Assembly: GCF_030053155.1 (NCBI RefSeq)
Contig: NZ_CP125640.1
Location: 1,984,001 to 2,048,000, forward strand
Origin: Rhizobium sp. BT03
GTDB lineage: Bacteria; Pseudomonadota; Alphaproteobacteria; Rhizobiales; Rhizobiaceae
Direction: 5' to 3'
Length of the DNA: 64,000 nucleotides
Below, one piece after another: positions 7,853 through 17,281 of this stretch. A program made the translations under genes and the position numbers. Numbering within the stretch: the stretch's first letter is position 1; each line of letters opens with the position of its first letter. A model generated the notes under the pieces. It did no database searches, was not told where the DNA came from, and worked only from the letters and a program-made list of their open reading frames with translations.

Positions 7853-9286
7853 ATGCATTATGCTTTGAAGGCTAGCGCGCTTGCGCTGACGCTCGGCCTC
7901 GCCACGACGGCTTCGCCGGCCCGGGCTGATTTCTGGTCCGACGCCGGGGCCAAATACAAGGGCGTAACGCTGCACGGCGTCACCGAAAGCACCCCGCCGT
8001 CGAACTACATCAAGAACGTGCTCGCTCCGGAATTCGAAAAGAAGACCGGCATCAAGGTCGAAATCGAGACGACGTCCTGGGATCAGATGTACGACAAGGC
8101 CATCAAGGACATGGAAGCCAAGACCGGCATCTACGACATGGTCTATATCGAGCAGGACATCATCTATTCCTATCTGGCCAGGAATTTCCTCGTCGACATC
8201 ACCAAGACGCTGAAGGACCAGCCGGATCTGAAGGCGCCGACCTATGACGATACGAACTTCACCAGCTTCGCCGATTACTTCAAGGACGCGAACGGCGATC
8301 TCTTCGGCACGCCGATGGAAGCTTTCCTGAAGACCTATCTCTATCGCAAGGACCTCTTCGACGATCCGAAGATCAAGGAGGCCTTCAAGAAGGAAACCGG
8401 CAAGGACCTGAAGCCGGCGACCACCCACGAGGAATACACTGAGATCGCCGAATTCTTCACCAAGTACGGCAAGGACAACGGCCTGGAACTCTGGGGCACG
8501 ACCGCTCAGGCCCATACCGGCCATCCGGCATCCTGGTACGAATTCTTCGAATCCATCGTGCCGACGTTCGGCGTCTATAATTGGGGCATCGACGCCAAGA
8601 ACTATTATGCGGCGACGGTCGAACACGGCGGCACGATGAACGGCGACAAGGCAAAGGCCGCACTGAAATATTGGCTGCACCTGCGCGACATCGCTCCGCC
8701 AGAATCGACGCAATCGACCTGGACGGAAACGGCGACGACCTTCGCCGCGGGCCGCGTCGCCCAGGGGCTGATCTATGGTGAGAATGCAGCGTGGATTGCA
8801 AGCGATGCCGCGCAGTCGAAGGTGGTGGGAAAGGTCGGGTTCGCCCTGCCGCCGCTCGAGCCGGGCGTGCTGGACGATGCGAAAGCCGGAAAGGGCTATA
8901 TCGGCTATTACGACGGCGGCGCCTTCGGCGTGCCGGTCACATCGAAGAACAAGGAAGCGTCGCTGCTGTTTCTCGAATTCATCGGCCAGAACGAAGTACA
9001 GCCCGACTGGGCCATCGCCGCGCCGCGTATCACCAACAAGGCGACCTTCGACGATCCCAAGGTGAAGGAGATGGATACCAAGCTCGGCGGCTTCTACACG
9101 ATGCTGAAGGACGAGGGCAAACTCTTCGCCGGCGCCCCTCCCTACCCCTTCCATGCGCAGGTGCGTGAAGCCACCGCGCCGATCTTCTACGACATCCTGA
9201 CCGGCAAGATCGCTCCCGATGAGGGCCTCGACCAGATGGCGGCCAAGGCCGAAGAGGAGCTCACCTCGCTCGGCTATCGCAAATAA
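7853..9286 (+). CDS. ABC sugar-transporter substrate-binding protein (CUT1)
   Basis: A 477-residue periplasmic binding protein of the family 1 (MalE-like) type. The N-terminus has a signal peptide ending near ASPARA-D (about residue 25). The body has the usual [12 protein letters not shown] and GENAAWI features. RBS GGGAGGATT precedes ATG 7853. It delivers substrate to the two permeases that follow. A strong hairpin after the gene (9301-9326) probably favours higher production of this subunit. The substrate is presumably a hexitol or rare ketose, judged from the catabolic genes next door. Confidence 0.92.
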   Translation: MHYALKASALALTLGLATTASPARADFWSDAGAKYKGVTLHGVTESTPPSNYIKNVLAPEFEKKTGIKVEIETTSWDQMYDKAIKDMEAKTGIYDMVYIEQDIIYSYLARNFLVDITKTLKDQPDLKAPTYDDTNFTSFADYFKDANGDLFGTPMEAFLKTYLYRKDLFDDPKIKEAFKKETGKDLKPATTHEEYTEIAEFFTKYGKDNGLELWGTTAQAHTGHPASWYEFFESIVPTFGVYNWGIDAKNYYAATVEHGGTMNGDKAKAALKYWLHLRDIAPPESTQSTWTETATTFAAGRVAQGLIYGENAAWIASDAAQSKVVGKVGFALPPLEPGVLDDAKAGKGYIGYYDGGAFGVPVTSKNKEASLLFLEFIGQNEVQPDWAIAAPRITNKATFDDPKVKEMDTKLGGFYTMLKDEGKLFAGAPPYPFHAQVREATAPIFYDILTGKIAPDEGLDQMAAKAEEELTSLGYRK

Positions 9287-9300
9287 ACATCCTCCCCAAC

Positions 9301-9326
9301 TGACGGGTCGTTTCGACGACCCGTCA
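9301..9326 (+). terminator. Hairpin between binding-protein and permease genes
   Basis: Perfect 10-bp arms TGACGGGTCG and CGACCCGTCA around a 6-base loop, followed by TCTTTCG rather than a long T-run. It sits 14 bp after the binding-protein stop and 55 bp before the permease start. It is best read as a partial terminator or mRNA-stabilising element that lowers downstream expression. Confidence 0.7.
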
Positions 9327-9381
9327 TCTTTCGCTCCCTGGATGGGGCGGACGTCCACATAGCGTTCAACGGGGGATAGCA

Positions 9382-10257
9382 ATGCATTCGCAGAAGCTCG
9401 GGTGGCTATTGCTGTCACCGACCATAGTGATCCTCGGGCTGTTCGGGATCTTTCCGTTCATCTACGTCCTCTGGGTCTCGTTCCATGCATGGAACCCGTT
9501 CGCGGCCAACCCCGGCATGGTCTTCAACTGGGCCGACAATTATCGACGGCTCGTCTTCGACGCCCAATTCCTGGCATCGCTCGGCATCACCCTGGCATTC
9601 GTCTTCTTCGCGGTCGTGTCGGAGCTGGTCCTCGGCTACATCCTCGCCCAGGCGCTGCTCAAGGATTTTCCTGGAAAAGCGGTGTTTCGCACGATCCACA
9701 CCCTGCCGCTGATCATGGCGCCGATCATCGTCGGCTCCGTCTGGAAGCTGATGACCACACCGTCGATCGGCATCATCCCCCATCTTCTCAGGAGCTGGTT
9801 CGGCTACGATCTGAATATCGGCCAGAGTGCTGCCGCGGCCTTCACCGTCACTGTCATCATGGACATCTGGCACTGGACGCCGCTCGTCACCCTTTCGCTG
9901 ATTGCCGCGCTGGTCTCGCTGCCGCCGGATCCGTTCGAGCAGGCGCAGATCGACGGCGCGGGCAAGAGCCAGATCTTCTGGCACATCACGCTTCCGCTGA
10001 TCCGCCCGGCGCTCATCGCCACGGTGTTCATCCGGCTGATGGATGCGCTGCGCACCGTCGACGAGGTCCTGATGCTGACCGGCGGCGGCCCGGGTTCATC
10101 GACCCGCTACATCGGCGTCCATATTTTCAGGGAGGTCTTCCCCAAGACGAACTACGGCTACGGTTCGGCGATCTCGGTCATCGTCCTCTACCTCACCATC
10201 GTCGTCTGCTGGCTGCTCTATGTCGGCCTGATTGCGCCCCGCGTGAAGAGAGGCTGA
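9382..10257 (+). CDS. ABC sugar-transporter permease, MalF-like
   Basis: A 291-residue inner-membrane permease with about six hydrophobic segments. The cytoplasmic loop EQAQIDGAGKSQIFWHITLPLIRP is the EAA motif that contacts the ATPase. It pairs with the next permease, whose start is 4 bp after this stop. Sequence type is CUT1, the carbohydrate uptake group for oligosaccharides, polyols and glycerol phosphate. Confidence 0.92.
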   Translation: MHSQKLGWLLLSPTIVILGLFGIFPFIYVLWVSFHAWNPFAANPGMVFNWADNYRRLVFDAQFLASLGITLAFVFFAVVSELVLGYILAQALLKDFPGKAVFRTIHTLPLIMAPIIVGSVWKLMTTPSIGIIPHLLRSWFGYDLNIGQSAAAAFTVTVIMDIWHWTPLVTLSLIAALVSLPPDPFEQAQIDGAGKSQIFWHITLPLIRPALIATVFIRLMDALRTVDEVLMLTGGGPGSSTRYIGVHIFREVFPKTNYGYGSAISVIVLYLTIVVCWLLYVGLIAPRVKRG

Positions 10258-10261
10258 CGCG

Positions 10262-11098
10262 ATGAAGACGCAGAACCCCTGGCTGCCGGTCGTGCTGTGG
10301 ATCCTGATCAGCCTCGCGACCCTTTTCCCGATCTACTGGCTGTTCGTCATATCGGTGAAACAGCCCTTCGACCTGTTCTCGACGCCCGACGTCGTTCTCC
10401 GCAGCTTCTTCTGGAAGAACTACCAGGATGTGCTGACCAATCCGACCTTGCGCCGATACATGCTCAACTCGATGATCATTTCGTCGGGCAATGCGCTGCT
10501 CGTCACGACGCTCGGCTTTTTTGCCTGCTACGCGCTGACGCGCTTCGACCTCGCAGGCAAGGAAAGCATCTTCTTCTGGACGATCACCAACCGCATGGCG
10601 CCTCCGGCGGTCTTCCTGCTGCCACTTTTCCTGCTGCTGACGCAGGTCTACAAGATCGGCGATTTCTCGCTCGCCGATTCCCGGCTGGGCATGATCCTGG
10701 TCTACTGCTCCTTCAACCTTCCCTTCGCCATCTGGACGCTGCGCCCGACGGTCGAAGGAATTCCGAAGGAGTTGGACGAGGCGGCCTATATGGATGGCGC
10801 CAGCCCATGGACCGTCCTCTACGACATCGTCTTTCCCCTGGCGCGGCCCGGACTGGCGGTGACGCTGATCCTGACCTGGGTGTTTGCGTGGAACGAATAT
10901 CTGCTGGCCGCGACGCTCACCAACTTCAATGCGCGAACCCTGACCACCGGCCTGTCGGAATATGTCACGACCACAGGCACGGCCTGGGGCATCATGGCCG
11001 CGATCTCGATGCTGACATTGGTCCCGGCGCTCATCGTCTTTTCGGTGGTGCAGCGCCACATCGTGGCCGGCCTGACCTTCGGCGCGGTGAAAGGGTGA
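10262..11098 (+). CDS. ABC sugar-transporter permease, MalG-like
   Basis: A 278-residue second permease with about six membrane helices. Its EAA loop reads ELDEAAYMDGASPWTVLYDIVFPLARPG, the MalG pattern. It is tightly linked to the first permease (4 bp) and to the small membrane protein (4 bp), so the genes are co-translated. Imports an unknown carbohydrate with its partners. Confidence 0.92.
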   Translation: MKTQNPWLPVVLWILISLATLFPIYWLFVISVKQPFDLFSTPDVVLRSFFWKNYQDVLTNPTLRRYMLNSMIISSGNALLVTTLGFFACYALTRFDLAGKESIFFWTITNRMAPPAVFLLPLFLLLTQVYKIGDFSLADSRLGMILVYCSFNLPFAIWTLRPTVEGIPKELDEAAYMDGASPWTVLYDIVFPLARPGLAVTLILTWVFAWNEYLLAATLTNFNARTLTTGLSEYVTTTGTAWGIMAAISMLTLVPALIVFSVVQRHIVAGLTFGAVKG

Positions 11099-11102
11099 AG
11101 CC

Positions 11103-11309
11103 ATGACCTCTCCATCAGAAAACAACCCACGCAAGCCGGGATTTCTGCCGATCGAAACGAACTGGTTCGACCGGCTGTTCATCTCGGTGGTGATCTGGGT
11201 GGCGCTGTCGCTGTTCTGGATGCGGTTCATCGAGCCGTACGGGCTTTCGGTATGGTGCGCCGCGGCCATCTCGGCGGTCCTCGGCGCCTATATCGTCTGG
11301 AAGGGATGA
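11103..11309 (+). CDS. Small two-helix membrane protein of the ABC operon
   Basis: A 68-residue protein with two hydrophobic stretches (about 23-42 and 46-66) after a polar, proline-rich N-terminus. It starts 4 bp after the second permease and precedes the ATPase gene. Small helical proteins are known in some rhizobial polyol and glycerol ABC operons, but I cannot assign a family here. It may be an accessory subunit or stabiliser of the permease. Real gene by spacing and composition; function unknown. Confidence 0.7.
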   Translation: MTSPSENNPRKPGFLPIETNWFDRLFISVVIWVALSLFWMRFIEPYGLSVWCAAAISAVLGAYIVWKG

Positions 11310-11361
11310 GCCGATGGCTTCCGTCAACACACACGCCGCGCTGTTTTAGGGAGGAACGACA

Positions 11362-12423
11362 TTGGCAAACGTACAGGTTAGCGACGTCACCAAGAGATAT
11401 GGCGCGCTTCAGGTCATGCACGGCGTCAGCGTCGACATCGAGGACGGCGAATTCGTCGTGCTGGTCGGCCCCTCCGGATGCGGCAAGTCCACCCTGCTGC
11501 GGATGATTGCCGGTCTTGAGACCGTCAGCGGCGGCGACATCCGCATCGGCGGCCGCGTCGTCACCAACGCTCCGCCGAAGGAACGCGACATTGCGATGGT
11601 CTTTCAGAGCTACGCGCTCTACCCCCATAAGACGGTGGCCGAAAACATGGGCTTTCCGCTGAAGATGGCCAGGCGCCCCAAGGCGGAGATCGACGAGAAG
11701 GTCGGCAGGGCGGCAGAGATCCTCGACCTGACGCGCTATCTCGACCGCTATCCGAAGCAATTGTCGGGCGGGCAGCGTCAACGCGTGGCGATGGGCCGCG
11801 CCATCGTCCGCGATCCGCAGGTCTTCCTGTTCGACGAGCCGCTGTCCAATCTGGACGCCAAACTTCGCGTCACCATGCGCGTCGAAATCAAGGAGCTTCA
11901 CCAGCGGCTGAAGACCACTACCGTCTACGTCACCCACGATCAGATCGAGGCCATGACGATGGCGAGCAAGATCGTGGTGATGCGCGACGGCAGGGTCGAG
12001 CAGGTCGGCAAGCCGCTCGATCTCTACGATTTCCCGGTCAACCTCTTCGTCGCCGGCTTCATCGGCAGCCCATCGATGAACTTCCTTCAGGGCCGCGTTA
12101 CCTCACGCGACGGCCGGAAGGTCGTCGTCACCGACCAGGGCGTCGCCCTGCCCCTGGACAATACCAATGCCGATGACGGACGGGCCGTGACCTACGGCAT
12201 AAGACCGGAGCATATCACCATCGGCGACGATGGCGTTCCCGTCGAGGTATCGGTGTTCGAGCCGACGGGTTCGGAGACATTGATCTTCGGCCGTACGCAA
12301 GGTGTACCGATCGACGCCTTGATCCGCGAGCGTATCGAGGTCGATCCCGGACGGACGGTGTATTTCCACATCGATCCCCGGCGAGCACATATCTTCGATC
12401 GGGAAACGGGCCAGAGACTGTAA
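11362..12423 (+). CDS. ABC sugar-transporter ATPase, MalK/UgpC-like
   Basis: A 353-residue MalK-type ATPase. Walker [10 protein letters not shown] is at 36-44, signature LSGGQRQR at 134-141, Walker B VFLFDEP at 154-160, then the switch histidine in [10 protein letters not shown]-terminal TOBE/OB-fold region (RPEHITIG) follows. The start is an unusual TTG, chosen because GGGAGGAACGACA stands directly before it and no ATG fits. It energises the transporter encoded upstream. Confidence 0.92.
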   Translation: MANVQVSDVTKRYGALQVMHGVSVDIEDGEFVVLVGPSGCGKSTLLRMIAGLETVSGGDIRIGGRVVTNAPPKERDIAMVFQSYALYPHKTVAENMGFPLKMARRPKAEIDEKVGRAAEILDLTRYLDRYPKQLSGGQRQRVAMGRAIVRDPQVFLFDEPLSNLDAKLRVTMRVEIKELHQRLKTTTVYVTHDQIEAMTMASKIVVMRDGRVEQVGKPLDLYDFPVNLFVAGFIGSPSMNFLQGRVTSRDGRKVVVTDQGVALPLDNTNADDGRAVTYGIRPEHITIGDDGVPVEVSVFEPTGSETLIFGRTQGVPIDALIRERIEVDPGRTVYFHIDPRRAHIFDRETGQRL

Positions 12424-12434
12424 GGGAGACGACC

Positions 12435-13160
12435 ATGGACTTTAACGGAAAGACGGTCATCGTGACCGGTGCCGGCAAAGGCATCGGACGCGAAATTGCA
12501 AGGATGGTCGCCGAACGGGGTGCGCAGGTCGTCGCGCTGACCCGCGGTGCCGCCGACGTCGACGCGCTGCGTGGGGAAACCGGCTGCCGCGCCATCCAGG
12601 TCGATCTCGCCGACGCCGAGGCGACGAGGACGGCGGCGATCGCGGCCCTGCCCGCGGATTTCCTCGTCAACTGCGCCGGCACGACCGAATTGCAGCCGTT
12701 CCTGGAGACGACAGTCGAAGCGTTCGACCGTCTTGTCGCGGTCAACACCCGTGCGCCGATGATCTTGGCGCAGGAATATGCCCGTTTCCTGATCAAGCAG
12801 GGCCGCAAGGGCGCCATCGTTAACGTCTCGTCCGTCGCCTCCTTCATCGGCATCCCCGACCACGCCGCCTATTGTGCCTCGAAGGGCGGATTGGACGGCC
12901 TGACGCGGGTCATGGCAAAGGAACTCGGGCCGCACGGCATCCGCGCGAACGGCGTCCACCCGACAGTGACGCTGACGCCGATGGCGGTGAAGGCATGGAG
13001 CGATCCGGAGAAGGCCGCCGGGATGAAACAGCGCATTCCGGTCGGCCGCTTCGCCGAGCCGACCGATGTTGCCGAGGTTGTTCTGTTCCTGCTCTCGGAT
13101 GAGGCGGCGATGGTGAACGGCATATCGATGCCGGTAGACGGCGGTTACATGATTGCTTGA
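12435..13160 (+). CDS. Short-chain dehydrogenase, L-xylulose-reductase-like
   Basis: A 241-residue SDR with TGAGKGIG (11-18), NCAG (79-82), Ser132/133 and Tyr146-x3-Lys150. The start MDFNGKTVIVTGAGKGIG resembles L-xylulose (dicarbonyl) reductases, which interconvert ketoses and polyols. It starts 11 bp after the ATPase, so uptake and first oxidation are co-expressed. Likely the dehydrogenase acting on the imported polyol. Confidence 0.85.
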   Translation: MDFNGKTVIVTGAGKGIGREIARMVAERGAQVVALTRGAADVDALRGETGCRAIQVDLADAEATRTAAIAALPADFLVNCAGTTELQPFLETTVEAFDRLVAVNTRAPMILAQEYARFLIKQGRKGAIVNVSSVASFIGIPDHAAYCASKGGLDGLTRVMAKELGPHGIRANGVHPTVTLTPMAVKAWSDPEKAAGMKQRIPVGRFAEPTDVAEVVLFLLSDEAAMVNGISMPVDGGYMIA

Positions 13161-13192
13161 GATCAACAGCGCTGCGTAAACGCGCAAAAGAT

Positions 13193-13387
13193 CTACTGCA
13201 CCAAGCGGCGCAACTGATCCTGATCGACGAAATGATCCGTCACGCCGGCCTCTTTATCAGGATGGCTGAAAACAAGACCATCGGCATCCTCAAGCTCCAG
13301 CGCTTGCTCAGCATTCATGATCCCGAGCGGCTGGCGCTCATACTCGGACTCAAGCGCCGCCTCGACGATGGCTTTTTTCTTGCGCAT
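13193..13387 (-). CDS. Small hypothetical protein
   Basis: A 64-residue frame beginning MRKKKAIVEAALESEYERQP, mostly charged and helical. ATG 13387 is preceded by GGAGGACATGGAC, a good ribosome binding site; an ATG six bases upstream is too close to that site. It ends 32 bp from the convergent dehydrogenase gene. The longer reading upstream of this start looks non-coding. No family recognised. Moderately likely to be real. Confidence 0.45.
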   Translation of the reverse strand: MRKKKAIVEAALESEYERQPLGIMNAEQALELEDADGLVFSHPDKEAGVTDHFVDQDQLRRLVQ

Positions 13388-13895
13388 GTCCATGTCCTCC
13401 GTTCCTCCAGAGGTAACGGACGGCCGGACTCGCGGTTCCCATCGGGGTTTCACGATATGAGACCAGCTGAAACGAACACCCGACGGGCCGACATATCCAG
13501 GCCTGCCGCCGAGCCGCGCAGCCGACAGAGCAGCTGTTTGATCCGGATTTTCCCGTTCTATCCAAATTACGCAGGCAATATCGGCGGCCCTTCGGCACAA
13601 GCATTCTTTGTTAACTTGTGAACTGCACTTAATGGCTCCGGTCCATCGAGCAATGTCTCGATGCGCTGAATGCGCTTCGGCGCCGCTGCCGAACTCGTCA
13701 CGCCACGAATGAATCATGGCGCTTTCCCCCGATGCCCATAAATGCACGACGTCTGGATGCTGCTCTCGAGGGGCAGCCGGACAGGCTTGCTTCCAACGAC
13801 TGAGGTAAATGCATGATCTCGAGCCGCCTGCTGGTTATTGGCATGCGAGCGGTCGACGCAATCGGGTTGTCGATCATCCAGGCCGGATCGCCCAA
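13388..13895. other. Intergenic region, boundary of the accessory segment
   Basis: About 500 bp between the small minus-strand gene and the diguanylate cyclase. No convincing gene, tRNA or long repeat is visible. It marks the change from the sugar locus to the secretion locus and must contain the promoter of the cyclase. Confidence 0.5.
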
Positions 13896-15878
13896 ATGAG
13901 CGGCACCGGGATGAGCGCGTTGTTAAGGATCGTCTTCAGACCAAAGGGGAAGCGGAAAACACGCCATACTCTCGCGTCGCGGGCGTTGCGGATGGCGGCA
14001 CTGCGCATCGCGCTGGTCTGCGCCTGTGCGGGCGGCGTATCTTATTTTATCAATCATTCCGCGCTTGAGCGGTCGGTGCGCTCGCAGCTCTCTCTTTCGA
14101 CGGAACAGGCTCTGCAGCGCGAGTCTCTGCCATTTCGCGAAGTGAAGGATCTTCAGAAGAATTTCCTCGCCGAGTTCGAGAGGATCTACGCGATACCGGA
14201 AGCCCGGCAATCCTTGGCCCGGGATTTCGACGATATTTTCTATCGCCATGAGGATGGATCCTACACCCAGCGTCCGGGATTGTTCGAAGGCGGGCCTTTG
14301 CCTGACGGGCGCAGATTTCCCGACATGTCGGCAACCTACGCGCCTGACGTGACGCCTGAGGCGGACGTGAAGACGCGGTTTGCGCTGTCCTATCTGCTCT
14401 CCTATCAATTCGGCTCTGCCGCCAAGGGCCGCCTCTTCAATTTCTATGGCGTGGTTCCGGAAAAAGGCTTCCCGATCTATCAGGCGGCCGACATCGCCAA
14501 GGTTTTCAAATATGAAGGCCCGGATGCGCTGAAGCTCGAAACCTTCGAATTTTACTCCCGCGGTTTCGGCGGGCCTCAAAACGATACTTTCTTTACGCGC
14601 ATCTATTGGGACCCGTCCAATAGTGCATGGATGACGACGATCGCGACACCCGATGCGCCTGACGCTTCGGGCAAACATCGCATCATGGCCTGTGTCGACG
14701 TGCTGCTCGACGATCTGATGAAACGAACCGCCAATCCGACGCTGCCGGGGGCGCGGGCGACGATCTTTACGGCCGATGATCAGGGAACTCTGATCTTCGA
14801 CGGCAAATACGCCGATGCGATCACTACCAGCGCCGGCGAAGCCTCGATTTCCTCGCTTGAAATCGCCGACTACCAGCCCTTGCTAAAGGCAAGCCAGTCG
14901 ATCGAAGCGGGTTCGGTGTCGCTCATCGAGAGCACCAGCGAAATTACCGCCGTCGGCCGGATCCCGGATACGCCCTGGGCGCTTGCCGTCCATTATCCGA
15001 AATCCCTGATGCGGCCCGCCATCCTCACCAATCTCGGGATCGTCATCGCGGTCGGGCTGCTCACCCTGTTCGTCGAACTCTTCATCCTCCGTTCGATCCT
15101 GCAAAAGCAGGTCGCCGAACCGCTGGTGAGATTGATCCACGCCACGCAGCTGGTCGGCCGTTCCGGCGTTACCGTTGCCAACGACGCCCTGCCCACGCAC
15201 TCCGACGACGAGATCGGCGAGCTTGCCCGCGATTTTGCGTCGATGGCCGCGCGCGTTCACGCAGCCCATGAAGCGCTTGAGGGAAAGATACGGGATCGAA
15301 CCTCCGAGCTGGAGCGGCTCAATCAGAAGCTCCTGACGATCAGCCAGACGGACGAGATGACTGGTGTGGCCAACCGCCGTCGCTTCGACGAGGTTCTCGC
15401 AAGCGAGCTCGCCGGGCTTGGGCAAGGTCAGGACCTGCTGATGCTTGCCATGGTGGATGCCGATTGGTTCAAAGGCTACAACGACCGATACGGCCATCCG
15501 GCGGGAGACGCCTGCCTGAAGGAAATCGCCGGGGTGCTGGAACGCAATACGCGAAGCAAACAGGATCTGGTCGCCCGCTACGGCGGCGAGGAATTCGCCA
15601 TCATTGCGCGGATCGCCTCGGCCGGCAACGCGCCCGTCATCGGACAGGCTCTCTGTTCGGCGATGGCGACCGTCAAGCTGGCGCATGAGGGATCGCCTTT
15701 CGGGCACGTGACACTCAGCGTCGGCATTGCGCTGGCGGCGGCGGATCAGAACATCTCTCCTGAGGCGCTGTTGCTCGAAGCCGATCGAGCGCTTTATCGT
15801 GCCAAGCAGGCAGGGCGAAATCAAGCCGTCGTTGCCGAGCCTTCCGCTGACACGCAGATACAGCAGATAGGCGCCTAA
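13896..15878 (+). CDS. Membrane diguanylate cyclase with periplasmic sensor
   Basis: A protein of about 660 residues. One membrane helix is at about 33-53, then a roughly 320-residue periplasmic sensor (Cache-like), a second helix at about 375-397, a HAMP-like linker and a GGDEF domain. The active site reads GGEEF at 563-567, so it should make c-di-GMP. The inhibitory I-site is not kept: SKQD stands where RxxD is expected. The start is uncertain. ATG 13896 and 13911 are both possible; an upstream ATG at 13809 has a nearby GAGG but adds an untypical tail. It is convergent with the LuxR-type gene (5-bp gap). Confidence 0.85.
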   Translation: MSGTGMSALLRIVFRPKGKRKTRHTLASRALRMAALRIALVCACAGGVSYFINHSALERSVRSQLSLSTEQALQRESLPFREVKDLQKNFLAEFERIYAIPEARQSLARDFDDIFYRHEDGSYTQRPGLFEGGPLPDGRRFPDMSATYAPDVTPEADVKTRFALSYLLSYQFGSAAKGRLFNFYGVVPEKGFPIYQAADIAKVFKYEGPDALKLETFEFYSRGFGGPQNDTFFTRIYWDPSNSAWMTTIATPDAPDASGKHRIMACVDVLLDDLMKRTANPTLPGARATIFTADDQGTLIFDGKYADAITTSAGEASISSLEIADYQPLLKASQSIEAGSVSLIESTSEITAVGRIPDTPWALAVHYPKSLMRPAILTNLGIVIAVGLLTLFVELFILRSILQKQVAEPLVRLIHATQLVGRSGVTVANDALPTHSDDEIGELARDFASMAARVHAAHEALEGKIRDRTSELERLNQKLLTISQTDEMTGVANRRRFDEVLASELAGLGQGQDLLMLAMVDADWFKGYNDRYGHPAGDACLKEIAGVLERNTRSKQDLVARYGGEEFAIIARIASAGNAPVIGQALCSAMATVKLAHEGSPFGHVTLSVGIALAAADQNISPEALLLEADRALYRAKQAGRNQAVVAEPSADTQIQQIGA

Positions 15879-15883
15879 AAACT

Positions 15884-16657
15884 CTAGCTCGGGGAGGCGT
15901 CGGGGCCACCGGCGGCTCTTTGAATCAAGCGGGCAACCACTTCAGTGCGGTTCTGCGCCTGCAGCTTGCGCATGATGTGTTGCAGATGCATCTTCACCGT
16001 ATGTCCCGACAAATTGAGTTTTCCGGCAATGACCTTGTTTGAACAGCCGGATTGCAACTCCGCGAGGACATCGGCCTCCCGGGGCGTGAAATCGGCAAGC
16101 GCCAGGTACTGCGTCCGATCATCCAAGCTTTTTTCGGCCTCGTTTCTGGTCGGACCATGCTCGTTTGAGCCGTTTGCGGCAGTTCCCAAAAGCTGCGGGA
16201 AAAATGTTCCTCCTGCCAGAACGAGACGAAGACCGGCAAGGGCGATGTCGATGGGAAGTGACGTCGAGAAAAAGCCGCGGATGCCGATCTTCAGCGCCTG
16301 ACGGGCTATGATGGCGTCATCCGTACCTGAGAGCAACGTGATAGGAACCTCAGGAAAACGTGCAGCAATCGCGGCGAGATCATCCCGCAGGCTGGCGCTC
16401 TCGACATCTCTGCCGGCCAGATCCAATGCGATCAAACGCACCTCGGCTCCGAGCGCTCGATCGAGACTCTCGGTCGAGATCAAATCGATAAAGTTCCACC
16501 CGGCGAGCTCACGCTCAAGAAGCTTCACCACGGTCGTGCGCGCCAGTGTAGAATGCTCAATAATGATCACAGTTGGTGCATTGCGCCGGCGCTTTATTCC
16601 AGCACTGTCGGACACTTGCGTGCTCCCCAGAATATGTGCAACCCAACAGTTATTCAT
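15884..16657 (-). CDS. LuxR-type response-regulator-like transcription factor, atypical receiver
   Basis: A 257-residue protein. The N-terminal half is receiver-like: a possible phospho-acceptor Asp79 (LIALDLAG) is present, but the acidic pair at the end of strand 1 is replaced (VIIIEHSTLAR). The C-terminus has a LuxR helix-turn-helix (FTPREADVLAELQSG ... SGHTVKMHLQHIMRKL). The ATG at 16657 is chosen for GGAATAGG just upstream; 16684 and 16714 are alternatives. It is the obvious local regulator of the secretion cluster. The altered pocket suggests phosphorylation-independent control. Confidence 0.8.
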   Translation of the reverse strand: MNNCWVAHILGSTQVSDSAGIKRRRNAPTVIIIEHSTLARTTVVKLLERELAGWNFIDLISTESLDRALGAEVRLIALDLAGRDVESASLRDDLAAIAARFPEVPITLLSGTDDAIIARQALKIGIRGFFSTSLPIDIALAGLRLVLAGGTFFPQLLGTAANGSNEHGPTRNEAEKSLDDRTQYLALADFTPREADVLAELQSGCSNKVIAGKLNLSGHTVKMHLQHIMRKLQAQNRTEVVARLIQRAAGGPDASPS

Positions 16658-17281
16658 CCTATTCCAGTTCTCACGACATGTCATGATAAAAAGCGAGTGT
16701 ATTCTCGTGATCAACCGTCGAATCTCTCATGATAATTCTTATAGTCTATAAGATTTCATCGATAGATAACTGGGATCGCAGAACACATTTAAAAGCTTGT
16801 TCATCGATATCTTCTGGTTTCACTTGTTGCCTAAGATTTTCCGGCTTTCGCCGCATTCACGTACGGCGAGCATGTCAACAAAACTTCCAAAGGCACTGAA
16901 AAGGCAACCGATCCGCTAGAAATCTGTCCAGCAAAGAGCTGCCGGATATACCGATCCGTCGATCGGCATGGCTTTATCTTCCTATCTCAATTCAAAGCAA
17001 TCGCAGACCTCGACAGCAAAACGGCAAAAGCGAAAAGCAACAAAAGCCTGAGATCGCCTATGACCCGTTATGATTACTGAAAACTGCGCCCTGAAGACGC
17101 ATTAATGCCAGTTAGCATCGGTCGGCAGCACCGCGCCGGCGCCGACCGATGCGATTGCACGCCATGTCGGCCCAGGAGACGAAAGCCGGGCAGAGGAGGT
17201 GATTCAACATATGGCTTGAAAAAGGCACGAAGAACAATCTCGTGCGGTTGGGTCTGCGCAATACAGATGGGGAGACTATCC
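16658..17281. promoter_or_regulatory. Long AT-rich intergenic region upstream of the LuxR-type gene
   Basis: About 620 bp without a gene. It holds a perfect palindrome CTTATAGTCTATAAG (16738-16752, 7-bp arms) and a direct repeat TCATGATAA at 16681-16689 and 16727-16735, all upstream of the regulator start. These are plausible operator sites, perhaps for autoregulation. The rest of the gap, towards the glycine-rich gene, shows nothing I can name. Confidence 0.5.
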
